Positions 63,191-64,000 of a stretch of DNA of 64,000 bases are shown here, in pieces. The notes under the pieces were generated by a model. It had not been told where the DNA came from and did no database searches. It saw only the letters and a list, made by a program, of their open reading frames with translations. Both the position numbers and the translations under genes were made by a program. This DNA is from Afipia sp. (GTDB taxonomy: Bacteria; Pseudomonadota; Alphaproteobacteria; Rhizobiales; Xanthobacteraceae), in contig JANINQ010000021.1 in NCBI GenBank assembly GCA_024508675.1, positions 868,001 to 932,000 of the forward strand, given 5' to 3'. How positions within the stretch are numbered: position 1 is the first letter of the stretch; each line of letters begins with the position of its first letter.

Positions 63191-64000
63191 TTATCCCCTC
63201 AACACATCCACGAGAGTCTTGCCGAGCCGCGCAGGCGACGGCGAGACACGGATGCCAGCGGCTTCCATCGCGGCGATCTTCGATTCCGCATCGCCCTTGC
63301 CGCCGGAGATAATCGCACCCGCATGGCCCATACGGCGACCCGGAGGCGCGGTGCGGCCGGCAATGAACCCGACCATCGGCTTCTTGCGTCCGCATTTTGC
63401 TTCGTCCTTGATGAACTGCGCCGCGTCTTCTTCCGACGAGCCGCCGATCTCGCCGATCATCACGATCGACCTGGTGTCGGGATCGGCGAGGAACAGTTCG
63501 AGCATCGAGATGAAATCGGTGCCTTTCACCGGATCGCCGCCGATGCCGACCGCCGTGGTCTGGCCGAGACTTTCGGCGGACGTCTGATACACCGCCTCAT
63601 ATGTCAGCGTACCCGAGCGCGACACGATCCCAACATTGCCCTTCTTAAAAATGTTTCCGGGCATAATGCCAATCTTGCACTCGCCCGCCGTCATCACGCC
63701 GGGACAGTTCGGCCCGATCAGTCGCGAGGTCGATCCCTCGAGCGCGCGCTTGACGCGCACCATGTCCGCCACCGGAATGCCTTCGGTGATGCAGACAATC
63801 AGCGGCACTTCCGCATCGATCGCTTCGCAGATCGCATCCGCCGCGCCCGGCGGCGGAACGTAGATCACGCTCGCATCGGCGCCGGTCTTCTCACGCGCAT
63901 CCGCCACGGTGTCGAATACCGGCAGGCCGAGATGCGTGGAGCCGCCCTTGCCTGGCGAGGTTCCACCAACCATCCGGGTGCCGTAGAGCGCCGCCTGCTC
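63191..64000 (-). CDS. sucD: Succinyl-CoA synthetase alpha subunit (5' end off the right edge)
   Basis: 269 codons are in the window; the N-terminal CoA-binding start is cut off (about 25-30 residues missing). Visible: [92 protein letters not shown] and the active-site His in [16 protein letters not shown]. The enzyme forms succinate and ATP or GTP from succinyl-CoA in the TCA cycle. The sucC beta-subunit gene is expected beyond the edge. Confidence 0.97.
   Translation of the reverse strand, partial: EQAALYGTRMVGGTSPGKGGSTHLGLPVFDTVADAREKTGADASVIYVPPPGAADAICEAIDAEVPLIVCITEGIPVADMVRVKRALEGSTSRLIGPNCPGVMTAGECKIGIMPGNIFKKGNVGIVSRSGTLTYEAVYQTSAESLGQTTAVGIGGDPVKGTDFISMLELFLADPDTRSIVMIGEIGGSSEEDAAQFIKDEAKCGRKKPMVGFIAGRTAPPGRRMGHAGAIISGGKGDAESKIAAMEAAGIRVSPSPARLGKTLVDVLRG

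Overview
The window reads as chromosome of a GC-rich alphaproteobacterium of the Bradyrhizobium/Rhodopseudomonas/Afipia/Nitrobacter group (Nitrobacteraceae). The evidence is codon usage, the Irr-type iron box at bfr, the general-stress (EcfG-type) promoter motifs GGAAC-N16/17-CGTT, several small proteins typical of that group (DUF2277, DUF3297, DUF1275), and many copies of the short palindromic repeats common in those genomes. The genus cannot be fixed from sequence reading alone. I see no rRNA, tRNA, phage, insertion sequence, CRISPR array or plasmid function. The window is mostly housekeeping and envelope genes punctuated by intergenic repeats.

Layout. 1-8.7 kb: cut-off extensin-like lipoprotein, a 27-residue membrane peptide behind a stress promoter, a persulfide dioxygenase-rhodanese fusion, a FecR-domain protein with a Pro/Gly/Gln repeat tail, a DUF4403 protein, a small lytic transglycosylase, and two tandem paralogous GT-C-like membrane proteins. 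9-13.8 kb: a TPP riboswitch followed by thiO-thiS-thiG-thiE-thiC, with a palindromic repeat between thiS and thiG. 13.9-23.5 kb: a collagen-like protein, a DUF3829 protein, a YeeE/YedE half-transporter pair, a methyltransferase, several secreted or small proteins, a Fis-type HTH protein, a TerB-like/Coq4-like fusion, a DUF1275 protein and a VasI-like lipoprotein. 23.5-26.8 kb: DUF169, the bfr and bfd iron-storage genes with Irr-type sites, a PPOX flavoprotein and a CinA amidase. 27-34.7 kb: small secreted proteins including a duplicated Gly/Tyr-rich pair, an MltB-type transglycosylase whose signal peptide is built from a repeat, a UPF0114 protein, tam, and ettA followed by two MarR-like paralogues. 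35-49.7 kb: gdhA, a hydroxyacid dehydrogenase, a VOC protein, an outer-membrane beta-barrel, an AraC regulator, an L,D-transpeptidase, sulfurtransferases, a VWA/MoxR pair flanking a GlsB-type protein, and a LysR regulator. 50-64 kb: GNAT, SMP-30, ornithine-cyclodeaminase-like, GIY-YIG, DapA-like, DUF2188, a TPR-OGT protein, glutathione peroxidase, an LTxxQ protein, an FAH-family hydrolase, a PanE-like reductase, a CBS protein and the cut-off sucD.

Themes. The thi cluster makes the thiazole (ThiO, ThiS, ThiG) and pyrimidine (ThiC) halves of thiamine and joins them (ThiE), under TPP feedback. bfr and bfd store and release iron, probably under Irr. Sulfane-sulfur handling is scattered over four loci: persulfide dioxygenase-rhodanese, YeeE pair, SseA and a single-domain rhodanese. 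Cell-wall remodelling is represented by two transglycosylases and an L,D-transpeptidase. At least five families of intergenic inverted repeats occupy many of the gaps. They have entered an operon, a signal peptide and possibly a terminator, and one copy carries a second repeat nested inside it.

No complete novel defence or mobile system was found. The observations most worth following up are the TerB/Coq4-like fusion, the repeat-derived signal peptide, the covarying paired hairpins, the stress-promoter microprotein, and the MarR pair coupled to ettA.
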